64,000 nt of DNA from positions 62,001 through 126,000 of the forward strand of contig NZ_JACVVP010000020.1 in the NCBI RefSeq assembly GCF_014534745.1, written 5' to 3'. Numbering within the stretch: position 1 is the stretch's first letter; every line of letters starts with the position of its first letter. The DNA comes from Flammeovirga sp. EKP202 (GTDB lineage: Bacteria; Bacteroidota; Bacteroidia; Cytophagales; Flammeovirgaceae). This document shows, in pieces, positions 8,294 to 16,478 of the stretch. A program made the translations under genes and the position numbers. The notes beneath the pieces were generated by a model, which was not told where the DNA came from, did not search any database, and saw nothing but the letters and a program-made list of their open reading frames with translations.

Positions 8294-9892
8294 TTAGTTT
8301 AAACCTTCTGAAAATGGTGCCGGTTCTATCAATACCACCTTTTCTTTATCCACAACTACCAAACCTGCAGGATCTCCTTTTCTTTTTCTAACAAACTTTT
8401 TAGGTGTATAGATCACCGGACAAAGTGTGTCTGTCTTTCTTTGTGAATAATAAGCGGCTAAAGAAGCTGCTTTTTCAATTACATTGACAGGAAAAGTAGG
8501 TTGTTTAGACTTCCATTTTACCACAACGTGTGACCCTGCCACATCTCTGGCGTGTAACCAAAGGTCTCTTTTATGAGCATATCGCTGCGTTAAGAGGTCA
8601 TTATTCACTGCATTTTTACCCACCCAAATTTCAAATCCTTTGTATTCAAATTTTCTGAATGGAAAAACAGGTTCATTCTTCTGTAATTTCTGTAAAGAAT
8701 GAGCTTTAATGTACTTTCTGATTTCTCGAACCATTTCAAATTGACCAAGAGCATCACGGTGTACCTTCAGTTCCTCCATTTCATCTTCCTTTTGCTGAAT
8801 ATTAGCTTCTAGATTTTTGACTTCCAGTTTCTGATTTTTTGCTTTACGGTAATAGGTTTCCGCATTTTTTTGAGGAGTATGAAGTTCATTCAATTTAATT
8901 TTAATGTCTTCCTCATTGTAAAAATCAAATAATGTAATCTTCTTCGTTCGGGGTGGAATATTATGAAGATTAGCCATAATGATATTGGCTATTTCCTCAA
9001 ATCGAGCACTCTCTGTCAATTCCTCGTACCTTGCATAATGCTTCTTCAGATAACTTTTGGATTGTTTCAGTCTCTTGTCTATTTCTTTGATAAGAGGACC
9101 TTTTTCCCTTTCAACAAAAAATCGCTTAGAAAATCGGTAGTAAAACTCATTAGCTGCTTCTATGGGATGAGCAGACTCCAATAACGTTTTAGCCTCTTCC
9201 AGCTGAAATAATAAAAACTGAACTTGTTCGTCTTTTTCTTCCACATAATAACGTGGTGACTCCAGCTTTTTCACTAAATCAGAAAGTCTTGTCCATTGTT
9301 CGTCAAGAGAGACATCATTAAAACCTTGAGACTCCAAATAGGCATTCGCTTCACGGCCTAAAGTTGGGAAAGTCGCTTTTATTCCTCCTTCAAAAAAGGC
9401 CTCTTTAGATTGATCAATAGTTCTATCCAAGGCATTAATCTCCATATTTTGATCTTCGATGTGTCTTTTCTGAAAAATAGAATGCACTTCACCTTCATGA
9501 ATCAAAAGTATATTGGACCTATTGCCGTACATTTTGAATAAAATTCCCCAATCATTTGTCATTTTAACTAAAAAGGCTCTTTCATTATCATATTGAATGA
9601 TATCTTCCACCTCTTGATCAATAGCATCTTTAAAAAGATCTATGCTATTTACTTTTTTTCTCTGATAGTCTAATGGGAAAGTGAGTAAGTTGAAATTAGG
9701 TATCAATGATGCTCTAATCCACTGTTCTTGCACACCTTTATAAAAACCAATCATCAATTCGTCCTTACTTTGGCTAAAACAAGCACCAAGGGTCATCCCT
9801 ACTAATCTTTCTTTTAATGCCTGACTCAGCTGTCTGAGGAAATAATAATTATTGAACATCTCTGTAGTATTTACAATAGCCCGTCTCTTCAA
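8294..9892 (-). CDS. NFACT family protein (RqcH-like, ribosome quality control)
   Basis: This 532-residue protein has an NFACT-N-like start (FNNYYFLRQLSQALKERL), the family segment GNRSNILLI, a long central charged coiled coil (about 240-390), and a C-terminal NFACT-R domain with KDWLHARD-like DLWLHARDVAGSHVVVK and KAASLAAYYSQ. RqcH relatives bind 50S subunits carrying stalled nascent chains and recruit tRNA-Ala to add tails. The Asp-Arg pair used for tailing in characterised RqcH is not obvious: the equivalent place reads YDNERAF. It may thus be a variant. No partner rqcP is visible nearby. Confidence 0.85.
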   Translation of the reverse strand: MKRRAIVNTTEMFNNYYFLRQLSQALKERLVGMTLGACFSQSKDELMIGFYKGVQEQWIRASLIPNFNLLTFPLDYQRKKVNSIDLFKDAIDQEVEDIIQYDNERAFLVKMTNDWGILFKMYGNRSNILLIHEGEVHSIFQKRHIEDQNMEINALDRTIDQSKEAFFEGGIKATFPTLGREANAYLESQGFNDVSLDEQWTRLSDLVKKLESPRYYVEEKDEQVQFLLFQLEEAKTLLESAHPIEAANEFYYRFSKRFFVEREKGPLIKEIDKRLKQSKSYLKKHYARYEELTESARFEEIANIIMANLHNIPPRTKKITLFDFYNEEDIKIKLNELHTPQKNAETYYRKAKNQKLEVKNLEANIQQKEDEMEELKVHRDALGQFEMVREIRKYIKAHSLQKLQKNEPVFPFRKFEYKGFEIWVGKNAVNNDLLTQRYAHKRDLWLHARDVAGSHVVVKWKSKQPTFPVNVIEKAASLAAYYSQRKTDTLCPVIYTPKKFVRKRKGDPAGLVVVDKEKVVLIEPAPFSEGLN

Positions 9893-9962
9893 AAGGCCAT
9901 GTATTTATGTTTAGATTCTTCTCTTTTTAATTTTCAATACAAAAAAACGCATATAAATGATA

Positions 9963-9997
9963 TAAAAAAAGCCCCAAGAACGATGCTTGAGGCTTAA
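9963..9997 (-). terminator. Terminator of the LruC gene
   Basis: AAGCCCCAAG (9969-9978) pairs with CTTGAGGCTT (9986-9995) with one mismatch. On the minus strand seven Ts follow. It lies 20 nt beyond the stop of the LruC gene. Confidence 0.85.
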
Positions 9998-10016
9998 AAG
10001 GTTAAATTTTTAATAC

Positions 10017-12032
10017 TTACGGTCTTTGATAAATCTTTTCACTATTTCTGTATCCTGATTTTGATTTAAACCAATCGGAGTAATTATTTCCACTTGATTC
10101 TGCCCAATTCTTAAAGTGATTATAAGCATTCGACACTTCAACTCCTTCATAAGGATAATAGAATTTTTCCGCAACTACATTGATTGCCCATGGATGATTA
10201 GCAGATGTTTTGTAGTAAATACTAGCGTCTGGATCTGTTACATCATCATACGTTTCAAAGAAATCAGAATTTGCCAATTGCGTAGGAGGCTGATTTGGCA
10301 TATGAACCTCTCTGCCTCTATCTTGATCTACAAAAATAAATGCATTTGGAAAGTTAGTAAATGCCGTGTTATGCACTTGACCGATGTTCATATCCATTGT
10401 AATGGTAAACTGATGTGGTGTGACATAATTGCCAGATTGTTTCACATTTACTAAAACATCACTGGACGACATTAAGGAGTAAGCGTCTTCGAAAAAGATG
10501 ACTGTAGCCTTTGTATTACCGACTTCAGTACCGTTGGATCCGACATTCACTACACCTTTATCTAATATTTGCCCAGAAATTGAATTGACTGTAGAGGCAT
10601 TAAATGGAAACGCTATTCCAAAACCATTATGATAGAATCCACCAATTGCATACAATTCACTTTGCATCACAATATCTTTAATATAGTAATTAGTGTTGAC
10701 TACTTTCTTGTAGTTCACTCCGATAACTACATCATTAAAGTCATAATCCCCTTTCTCAGGCCACATATCTTCAAAACCATAAGTAGAATAGTTGGTTCTG
10801 TTGTTTATATAAACATTATATGCTCGTTCTGGGTCATCAGGATATTCCTCTTCATGGTCATATGCACCATCTCCATCTGAATCTTCTGCTTCAGAAATAT
10901 CTCCAATATCTCCCGTATCAATAGCATTAAATGGATTACTGGTCAAATAGAAAATACAATCGTTGAAATCGTTATCTCCGCTAGGTCTTGTGATATCTTC
11001 AAAACCAAGTAGGATTAATTCTCTATCCACATCCTTTAGAGCAACCATATGTTGTCTAAAACCTTCTGCTGACACAGTATTTAATTGATAGTTACTGAAT
11101 TTAACGTCATTTCTATAAAACGCTTGAGAAGAGCTACTTTGCCATCCATTCGGTATCAATACCCAACCAATTGAAGTATTGGGTGCAAAAGTACCTAAAT
11201 GAATTTTATGGCCTGTTTCTAACTGACCACCTGAATACAAGAAAGAAACATTTGGAAAGACGACTTTGATACTATCAATATCATCCGTTGTTTGAGGAGG
11301 TGAACCTGTAGTGTAAGTATAATACGCTAAAGAGTTTCTCCAGCCAGCACCTTCATGCACAAAGGTTATCCAGATATCGCATGAGTCCGTGACTCTACTA
11401 TCATAATTTACGTCCACAAGGTAGTCGGGATTGTACGTAGGTACAGGTCTTCTTTCTGGTAATGATGCATCGATATCATCTAATAAGGCTTGTGGTACCG
11501 TATCAGGATCAGTTAAATAATTAGGTAAACCTTGAGCATTCCAACCGCCATACGTATCGTAAAGCGATCCGCTGTAATTCATTCTTGCAGATGAATTTGC
11601 TTCATTTTCAATAGTATTATCATAAATCGATGATTCATTTACGACTAAGCGGTTTAAGCCTGGCTGCACATCAAACTCGTAAAATTGAGGTACCCCTACC
11701 TTATTTACTTTGATGTACACTTTTTTCAATCCTTTATTAAGATTGTAAGTTGAAGTGAAAGACTCAGATCCTTTTATAGCTACCTCACTAATAAGTTCGC
11801 CCTCTTCAAATGAATTCGAAGTATAAATTTCTATAGGCAAGTTGGAATCAGTGTATTCTTGTTCAACTGAGAACAGGAAATTTGCGTTTGTAGAATAGTC
11901 AAAGGATGGATCTACTTGGATTGACTCAAATCCTTCTTCAGCAGAAGGGACATTTTGAGTAGTTTCATTTTCTTTCTGACATGAAACACACAAGAAAGTA
12001 AATGATAAAATGAGAAAGAGTAATTTTTTCAT
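10017..12032 (-). CDS. LruC domain lipoprotein
   Basis: This 671-residue protein has a lipoprotein signal peptide with lipobox CVSC (Cys18). The middle part carries a DUF4114-like block (FEDITRPSGDNDFNDCIFYL, about residue 345). An acidic, calcium-binding-like linker follows (DSDGDGAYDHEEE). The C-terminal LruC domain shows WPEKGDYDFNDVVIGVNY and YPYEGVEVSNAYNHFKNWA. LruC proteins are surface or outer-membrane lipoproteins of Bacteroidota and Leptospira-type bacteria; their role is unclear. The gene is transcribed alone and has its own terminator. Confidence 0.88.
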   Translation of the reverse strand: MKKLLFLILSFTFLCVSCQKENETTQNVPSAEEGFESIQVDPSFDYSTNANFLFSVEQEYTDSNLPIEIYTSNSFEEGELISEVAIKGSESFTSTYNLNKGLKKVYIKVNKVGVPQFYEFDVQPGLNRLVVNESSIYDNTIENEANSSARMNYSGSLYDTYGGWNAQGLPNYLTDPDTVPQALLDDIDASLPERRPVPTYNPDYLVDVNYDSRVTDSCDIWITFVHEGAGWRNSLAYYTYTTGSPPQTTDDIDSIKVVFPNVSFLYSGGQLETGHKIHLGTFAPNTSIGWVLIPNGWQSSSSQAFYRNDVKFSNYQLNTVSAEGFRQHMVALKDVDRELILLGFEDITRPSGDNDFNDCIFYLTSNPFNAIDTGDIGDISEAEDSDGDGAYDHEEEYPDDPERAYNVYINNRTNYSTYGFEDMWPEKGDYDFNDVVIGVNYKKVVNTNYYIKDIVMQSELYAIGGFYHNGFGIAFPFNASTVNSISGQILDKGVVNVGSNGTEVGNTKATVIFFEDAYSLMSSSDVLVNVKQSGNYVTPHQFTITMDMNIGQVHNTAFTNFPNAFIFVDQDRGREVHMPNQPPTQLANSDFFETYDDVTDPDASIYYKTSANHPWAINVVAEKFYYPYEGVEVSNAYNHFKNWAESSGNNYSDWFKSKSGYRNSEKIYQRP

Positions 12033-12140
12033 GATTGGATGGTTAACAAAACTTCAATCAATATAACTTCTTATTTTCAAGAAAAGTTCAACATTAACAA
12101 TAATATTTTTTCAATTAAACTATTTAGATATTTCATTGAA

Positions 12141-13031
12141 TTATTCAATAGTGTTTCTAGCTTTTGTTAGTTCAGGTTGGCCTGCATCTATCCAGCAAGT
12201 ATACCAGAAAGACGCAATTCGTTGAACGGCAAGTTGCATTCTGTTTTCTACCATTCCACCTAATTTATCATGATAAGCTTTCGCGTACTCCTCTGAAGCC
12301 TGTATTTCAAGCCTCCTCCCTCTTCTTTTAATTGTCATTCCTGAGCTTGATGGTAATTGTTTAACTATTACCCGCTCATCCTTCAACACTTTATCGACCA
12401 GAGCGTGGGATTCTCGCATGATTTGCCATACCGTTTCTTTGATATCTTCAATATAATAAGGTTCTAAACCCGAAAAAGAATAGTAATTCCCAAAGTGCTC
12501 AGGTAGAGTCGATTCCCAAAAAGAATGTATACCTATCTGTCCTGTCAATTGCCCATTATAATTTTCGGTGGTATGTAAAGGAACATGAAGGTCAGCAATG
12601 TAATGCCCCACCTCGCTGGAATACTTGATAATCAGTTTCTCATTTCGATCCTCAAAAGCCTTTCTCAACATATAATAATAACGAATAAGATTCCATGGTG
12701 CCTCACCATTTTCCATCAAGTGTTTTTCACCATATATCAATAAAGCTTCTTCGTAAGTTATTGTTTTTAATAGTATTGAGTCAGAATAATGTTCAATATC
12801 AATATAATGCTTACCTCCTTCTCGTTCTAATAAACCTCTTCTCTGATCAGGTCTTACGGCTCCTTTTTTAATTTCTGAAAGTTGACTTTTGTAGAAAGGA
12901 AATAATTCTTGTGGAAGTATTAATACTGCCTCAGTGTTGATTGTCACATGGGCATAAAATCCCCAGAACAAGATAGAAATAGTTTGTAATAGCATCGTCG
13001 TTAAGTCTTTGTTTCTAAGCAATTTCGACAT
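12141..13031 (-). CDS. S1/P1 nuclease-like zinc-dependent phospholipase C family protein
   Basis: With the ATG at 13031 the protein has 296 residues. After a hydrophobic start comes FWGFYAHVTIN, where the Trp after signal cleavage is the usual first zinc ligand. Then HYIDIEHY and GHYIADLHVPLHTTENYNG, followed by GIHSFWES, supply the His and Asp ligands of the trinuclear zinc site of the S1/P1 and alpha-toxin-type fold. Substrate (nucleic acid or phospholipid) is not decided by sequence. An in-frame ATG at 13076 exists but adds an unlikely leader before the signal peptide. Confidence 0.82.
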   Translation of the reverse strand: MSKLLRNKDLTTMLLQTISILFWGFYAHVTINTEAVLILPQELFPFYKSQLSEIKKGAVRPDQRRGLLEREGGKHYIDIEHYSDSILLKTITYEEALLIYGEKHLMENGEAPWNLIRYYYMLRKAFEDRNEKLIIKYSSEVGHYIADLHVPLHTTENYNGQLTGQIGIHSFWESTLPEHFGNYYSFSGLEPYYIEDIKETVWQIMRESHALVDKVLKDERVIVKQLPSSSGMTIKRRGRRLEIQASEEYAKAYHDKLGGMVENRMQLAVQRIASFWYTCWIDAGQPELTKARNTIE

Positions 13032-13187
13032 AATGAATCGATTAAGCAAGCTCTGTAAATATGACAAAATCAACAAATTTCCATTTTTGTTTAACCTATT
13101 CTAATTTTTATTAAACAAAATTTTGATAATAAATTTTTAACCTCTATTATTGTTTAAACAAATCACCAAATCGTTAAACATAATATC

Positions 13188-13694
13188 ATGACAGCAGTAG
13201 AATTTAATAATCACATACAGTTTTTGATACCTTCATTGGAACCATTTGCAATGAAGCTTACAAAAGACCATTCCAACGCAAAAGACCTAATCCAAGAAAC
13301 AATGTTGAAGGCATTTTCAAACAAGGAAAAATTTACTACAGGCTCAAATTTGAAAGCTTGGGTATTTACCATCATGAAAAATACTTTCTTAACAGATTAT
13401 CAAAAAACATCAAGAAGAAAGACTTTCATCGACACTACTGATAATTTACATTTTATCAACAGTACTAATATTGAACAAAAGAATGCTGCCTACAGTAATT
13501 TCGCGATGGATGATATTCAAGCAGCAATAGAAGATTTAGAAGAAATTTACAAAAGACCTTTCGTAATGTATTTCAGAGGTTTTAAATATCACGAGATTTC
13601 AGAACGCTTAAACATTCCAATCGGAACCGTAAAAAATAGAATATTTTTAGCTAGAAAAGAGTTAAAACAAATTTTAAAGGTTTACGAGCTGTAA
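13188..13694 (+). CDS. ECF-type RNA polymerase sigma factor
   Basis: This 168-residue protein has the two-domain ECF layout. Sigma2 lies at about 10-75 (AKDLIQETMLKAFSNKEKF, NLKAWVFTIMKNTFLTDYQK). Sigma4 lies at about 105-165 (AIEDLEEIYKRPFVMYFRGFKYHEISERLNIPIGTVKNR, split here by convention of its helices) and ends with a helix-turn-helix. No anti-sigma factor gene follows, so regulation is by expression or by a distant partner. It starts with an ATG in a very AT-rich context. Target promoters are unknown. Confidence 0.93.
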   Translation: MTAVEFNNHIQFLIPSLEPFAMKLTKDHSNAKDLIQETMLKAFSNKEKFTTGSNLKAWVFTIMKNTFLTDYQKTSRRKTFIDTTDNLHFINSTNIEQKNAAYSNFAMDDIQAAIEDLEEIYKRPFVMYFRGFKYHEISERLNIPIGTVKNRIFLARKELKQILKVYEL

Positions 13695-13752
13695 TCATTG
13701 AATTAAATTTTAAGAATACGCTAAATCATAATTAAGTAAAACCACTCTTTCA

Positions 13753-13781
13753 TTGATTCATTATTTAAATTTATAAATTTG
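13753..13781 (+). promoter_or_regulatory. Promoter of waaA, suggesting a leaderless mRNA
   Basis: TTG (13753-13755), 18 bases, then TAAATTTG (13774-13781) is a perfect Bacteroidota -33/-7 match. The -7 box ends only four bases before the waaA ATG (13786), so transcription should start at or next to the start codon. Confidence 0.65.
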
Positions 13782-13785
13782 CATC

Positions 13786-15030
13786 ATGTTAAAAGAAGCG
13801 TTTTACAACTTAGGTATACATGCTTACTCTGGAGCAATGAGTGCAGTTGCCTTATTTAACCCCAAAGCAAAATTGTTTGTTGAGGGCCGAAAAAATTTAA
13901 TTCAAAAGATAAAGAATGATTTCTCAGATAACACAAAAGCCGTTGCTTGGTTTCATTGCGCGTCTTTAGGAGAGTTTGAACAAGGAAGACCTGTCATTGA
14001 AGCATTCAAGCAACAGTTTCCAAATTATATCATCGTTTTGACCTTTTATTCACCAAGTGGATATGAAGTTCAAAAAAATTATGAATATGCAGACTTTGTA
14101 TATTATCTACCCATTGATTCTAAATCCAACACTTCTAGCTTTGTAAAATACGTTCAGCCGAAAATTGCTTTTTTTGTAAAATACGAATTTTGGCATAACT
14201 ACTTAAAGGAACTCAAAAAGGTAAATGCACAAATCATTTCCTTTTCTACGATATTCAGAGCCAATCAGGCATTCTTTAAAAATAAAGGAGGATTTCAACA
14301 GAACATGTTGAAACAGTTCGATTATTTCTTCACACAAGATCAAAACTCCTACGACCTATTATCTTCTATCAACATCAACAGCAAAATGATAGCGGGCGAC
14401 ACTAGGTTTGATAGGGTTGCAGCCATTTGTCAGAAACCAAGAGTAGACCAAATTGCAGAAGCTTTCAGTAAAGATTCATTTACTGTAGTAGTGGGAAGTA
14501 GCTGGCCAAGAGACATTCAAGCACTTAAAAAAACAGCTGCCGAACTCAAAAATATAAAGTGGATTGTAGCTCCACATGAAATTTCCGACAAAAAAATTGA
14601 TGAAATATTTAATACTTTTTCATCAAAAAAAGGCATAACTTACTCAAATAGTACATCAGAGAACATAAAAGACAAAAATTTGCTCATCATAGATAACGTA
14701 GGCCTATTATCTTCGTTATATCAATACGCAGATGTTGCATACATTGGTGGAGCTTTCGGAGAAGGTCTTCATAACATACTTGAACCAGCTACATTTGGAA
14801 TACCAGTCATATTCGGCAAAGAATACTCTAAATTTAATGAAGCAATTCAGCTTGTTGATAGACAAGGGGCTTTTAGCCTTCAAAATGAAGAAGAATGCTT
14901 CAACAAAATGAAACAATTATTTGATGATAAAAACTACCGCTTGAATACTGGTAACATCACAAAAAAGTATGTAGAAGAAAACTTAGGAAGCACTGACAAA
15001 ATCATTGATTTTTGTAAAGAAGTCTTGTAG
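13786..15030 (+). CDS. waaA: 3-deoxy-D-manno-octulosonic acid (Kdo) transferase
   Basis: This 414-residue glycosyltransferase (GT30) adds Kdo to lipid IVA on the inner membrane's cytoplasmic face. It starts with a membrane-anchoring helix ahead of LFNPKAKLFVEGR. Family landmarks are WFHCASLGEFEQGRP with the catalytic Glu, then FFVKYEFWHNYL, the VGSSWPRD segment, and YIGGAFGEGLHNILEPATFGIPV in the C-terminal nucleotide-sugar domain. Length is standard. It is followed by rsgA, which has its own promoter. kdsA and kdsB, which supply its substrate, are about 26 kb away. Confidence 0.95.
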   Translation: MLKEAFYNLGIHAYSGAMSAVALFNPKAKLFVEGRKNLIQKIKNDFSDNTKAVAWFHCASLGEFEQGRPVIEAFKQQFPNYIIVLTFYSPSGYEVQKNYEYADFVYYLPIDSKSNTSSFVKYVQPKIAFFVKYEFWHNYLKELKKVNAQIISFSTIFRANQAFFKNKGGFQQNMLKQFDYFFTQDQNSYDLLSSININSKMIAGDTRFDRVAAICQKPRVDQIAEAFSKDSFTVVVGSSWPRDIQALKKTAAELKNIKWIVAPHEISDKKIDEIFNTFSSKKGITYSNSTSENIKDKNLLIIDNVGLLSSLYQYADVAYIGGAFGEGLHNILEPATFGIPVIFGKEYSKFNEAIQLVDRQGAFSLQNEEECFNKMKQLFDDKNYRLNTGNITKKYVEENLGSTDKIIDFCKEVL

Positions 15031-15057
15031 AAAATTCAATAAAATAAGGTACTTTTG
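15025..15057 (+). promoter_or_regulatory. Promoter of rsgA
   Basis: TTG at 15025-15027, 22 bases, then TACTTTTG at 15050-15057. The -7 box ends 59 nt before the rsgA ATG. Confidence 0.6.
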
Positions 15058-15116
15058 CACTCTAAGTCGAATTCGTTCCTAATTAAAATATTTTATTTTA
15101 TCTTCTTTATCACTCA

Positions 15117-16109
15117 ATGGCAAAAAAGAAAAGTACATCAAAAAAGAAAAAACAAGTAGAGAAAGTTGAAGTTGTAAAGTTTCAAGGCTTAATCACAAAA
15201 TCAACTGGACTTTGGTACACCGTCATTGATTGTGATACAAAAAGAAGCTTTCAAGGTCGCTTGAGAGGCAAATTAAAATTGAAAGGAATGAAATTAACAA
15301 ACCCTATTGCAGTGGGAGATTTTGTTGAGTATTCCATTGAAGATGAGGTTGAAAACACAGTGATTATTCATGATATTCTTTCTAGAAAAAATGTTATTCT
15401 AAGACAATCTACTAGAAAGAAATACCATGGACATGCAATTGCAGCCAATATCGATCAAGCTATTTTAATTGCTACTCTAGCATTACCTAAAACTTCTTTA
15501 GGGTTCATTGATCGCTTTTTAGTCGCTGCTGAATCGTACAATGTACCAACATACATTGCTTTCAATAAAGATGATTTATTGGACGATGAAAGCAGAGCTT
15601 ATTTGGATGACTTAAAAGAGATGTATGAAGCTTTAGGCTATAAATGTTTGAGAATATCTGCTTTAGAAAATAGCAACTTAGAAGAGATTAAATCCATTAT
15701 CAAAGACAAAACTTCTCTTCTTGTGGGGCATTCAGGCGTTGGAAAGTCAACCCTACTCAATAAATTGGCATCAAATGTGCACCAGAAAACAGATGAGGTG
15801 TCGCTATTTGCCAATAAGGGTAAGCACACCACAACTTTTGCTGAGATGTTTGAGTTGAAAGACCACAACGGTCATTTGATTGATACTCCCGGCATAAAGG
15901 AACTAGGGATTATGGGAATTGAAGAAAATGAATTAGGTCATTTTTTCCCAGAAATCCGAGATGTGATGCATGACTGCAAATATAACAACTGCACCCATAC
16001 ACATGAACCACATTGTAAGGTGCTTGAACTTGTGGATAAAGGAATTATAGCAACCTCTAGGTACTTAAGTTATTTAAGTATGTTAGAGGGAGATGATAAC
16101 AGAAAATAA
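15117..16109 (+). CDS. rsgA: Ribosome small subunit-dependent GTPase A
   Basis: This 330-residue circularly permuted GTPase assists late 30S maturation. A lysine-rich start leads into an OB fold. The G motifs appear in permuted order: G4 NKDD (150-153), G1 GHSGVGKS (204-211), and G3 DTPG (256-259). A zinc finger follows with Cys287, Cys292, His294 and Cys300. The order G4-G1-G3 is diagnostic. Length is normal. The KTSC gene follows after 63 nt. Confidence 0.96.
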   Translation: MAKKKSTSKKKKQVEKVEVVKFQGLITKSTGLWYTVIDCDTKRSFQGRLRGKLKLKGMKLTNPIAVGDFVEYSIEDEVENTVIIHDILSRKNVILRQSTRKKYHGHAIAANIDQAILIATLALPKTSLGFIDRFLVAAESYNVPTYIAFNKDDLLDDESRAYLDDLKEMYEALGYKCLRISALENSNLEEIKSIIKDKTSLLVGHSGVGKSTLLNKLASNVHQKTDEVSLFANKGKHTTTFAEMFELKDHNGHLIDTPGIKELGIMGIEENELGHFFPEIRDVMHDCKYNNCTHTHEPHCKVLELVDKGIIATSRYLSYLSMLEGDDNRK

Positions 16110-16172
16110 TACTAAAATGTGATCTATTATCTTGACAATTAAAAGATAATACCTGTTGAAACTATACAAATT

Positions 16173-16463
16173 ATGAGAGAAATACTCGTTGAAAAGATTA
16201 TCACACCAGAATCGACTCTTATCGAATTCTTGATTTATGACAGACAAAAAAAGTCTTTACAAGTAGCTTATAAGCGTGGGAGACATGCAGGCGAAAACAG
16301 AGTCTACAAAAATTTCCCTGCCGATTCATTTGATATGATCATTACAGCTCCTTCAAAAGGAAAAGCCCTTTTAAGAGAACTCAAAAGGTACAAGAAAGAA
16401 GAAAACTCATTCTTTAGCTTCTTCAAAAAAATATTTAATCCGAACAGTAAAGTTCCTTACTAA
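16173..16463 (+). CDS. KTSC-like domain protein
   Basis: This 96-residue protein shows the KTSC pattern: a strand pair around IEFLIYDRQKKSLQVAYKRG, a YKNFPADSFDMII element, and SKGKALLRELKRYK. KTSC domains are small beta-alpha units named after a lysyl-tRNA synthetase C-terminal segment; some bind nucleic acid. A basic and aromatic tail (FFSFFKKIF) is seen. It is probably read through from rsgA, 63 nt upstream. No function can be assigned. Confidence 0.6.
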   Translation: MREILVEKIITPESTLIEFLIYDRQKKSLQVAYKRGRHAGENRVYKNFPADSFDMIITAPSKGKALLRELKRYKKEENSFFSFFKKIFNPNSKVPY

Positions 16464-16478
16464 ACAATCAACTTCCAA

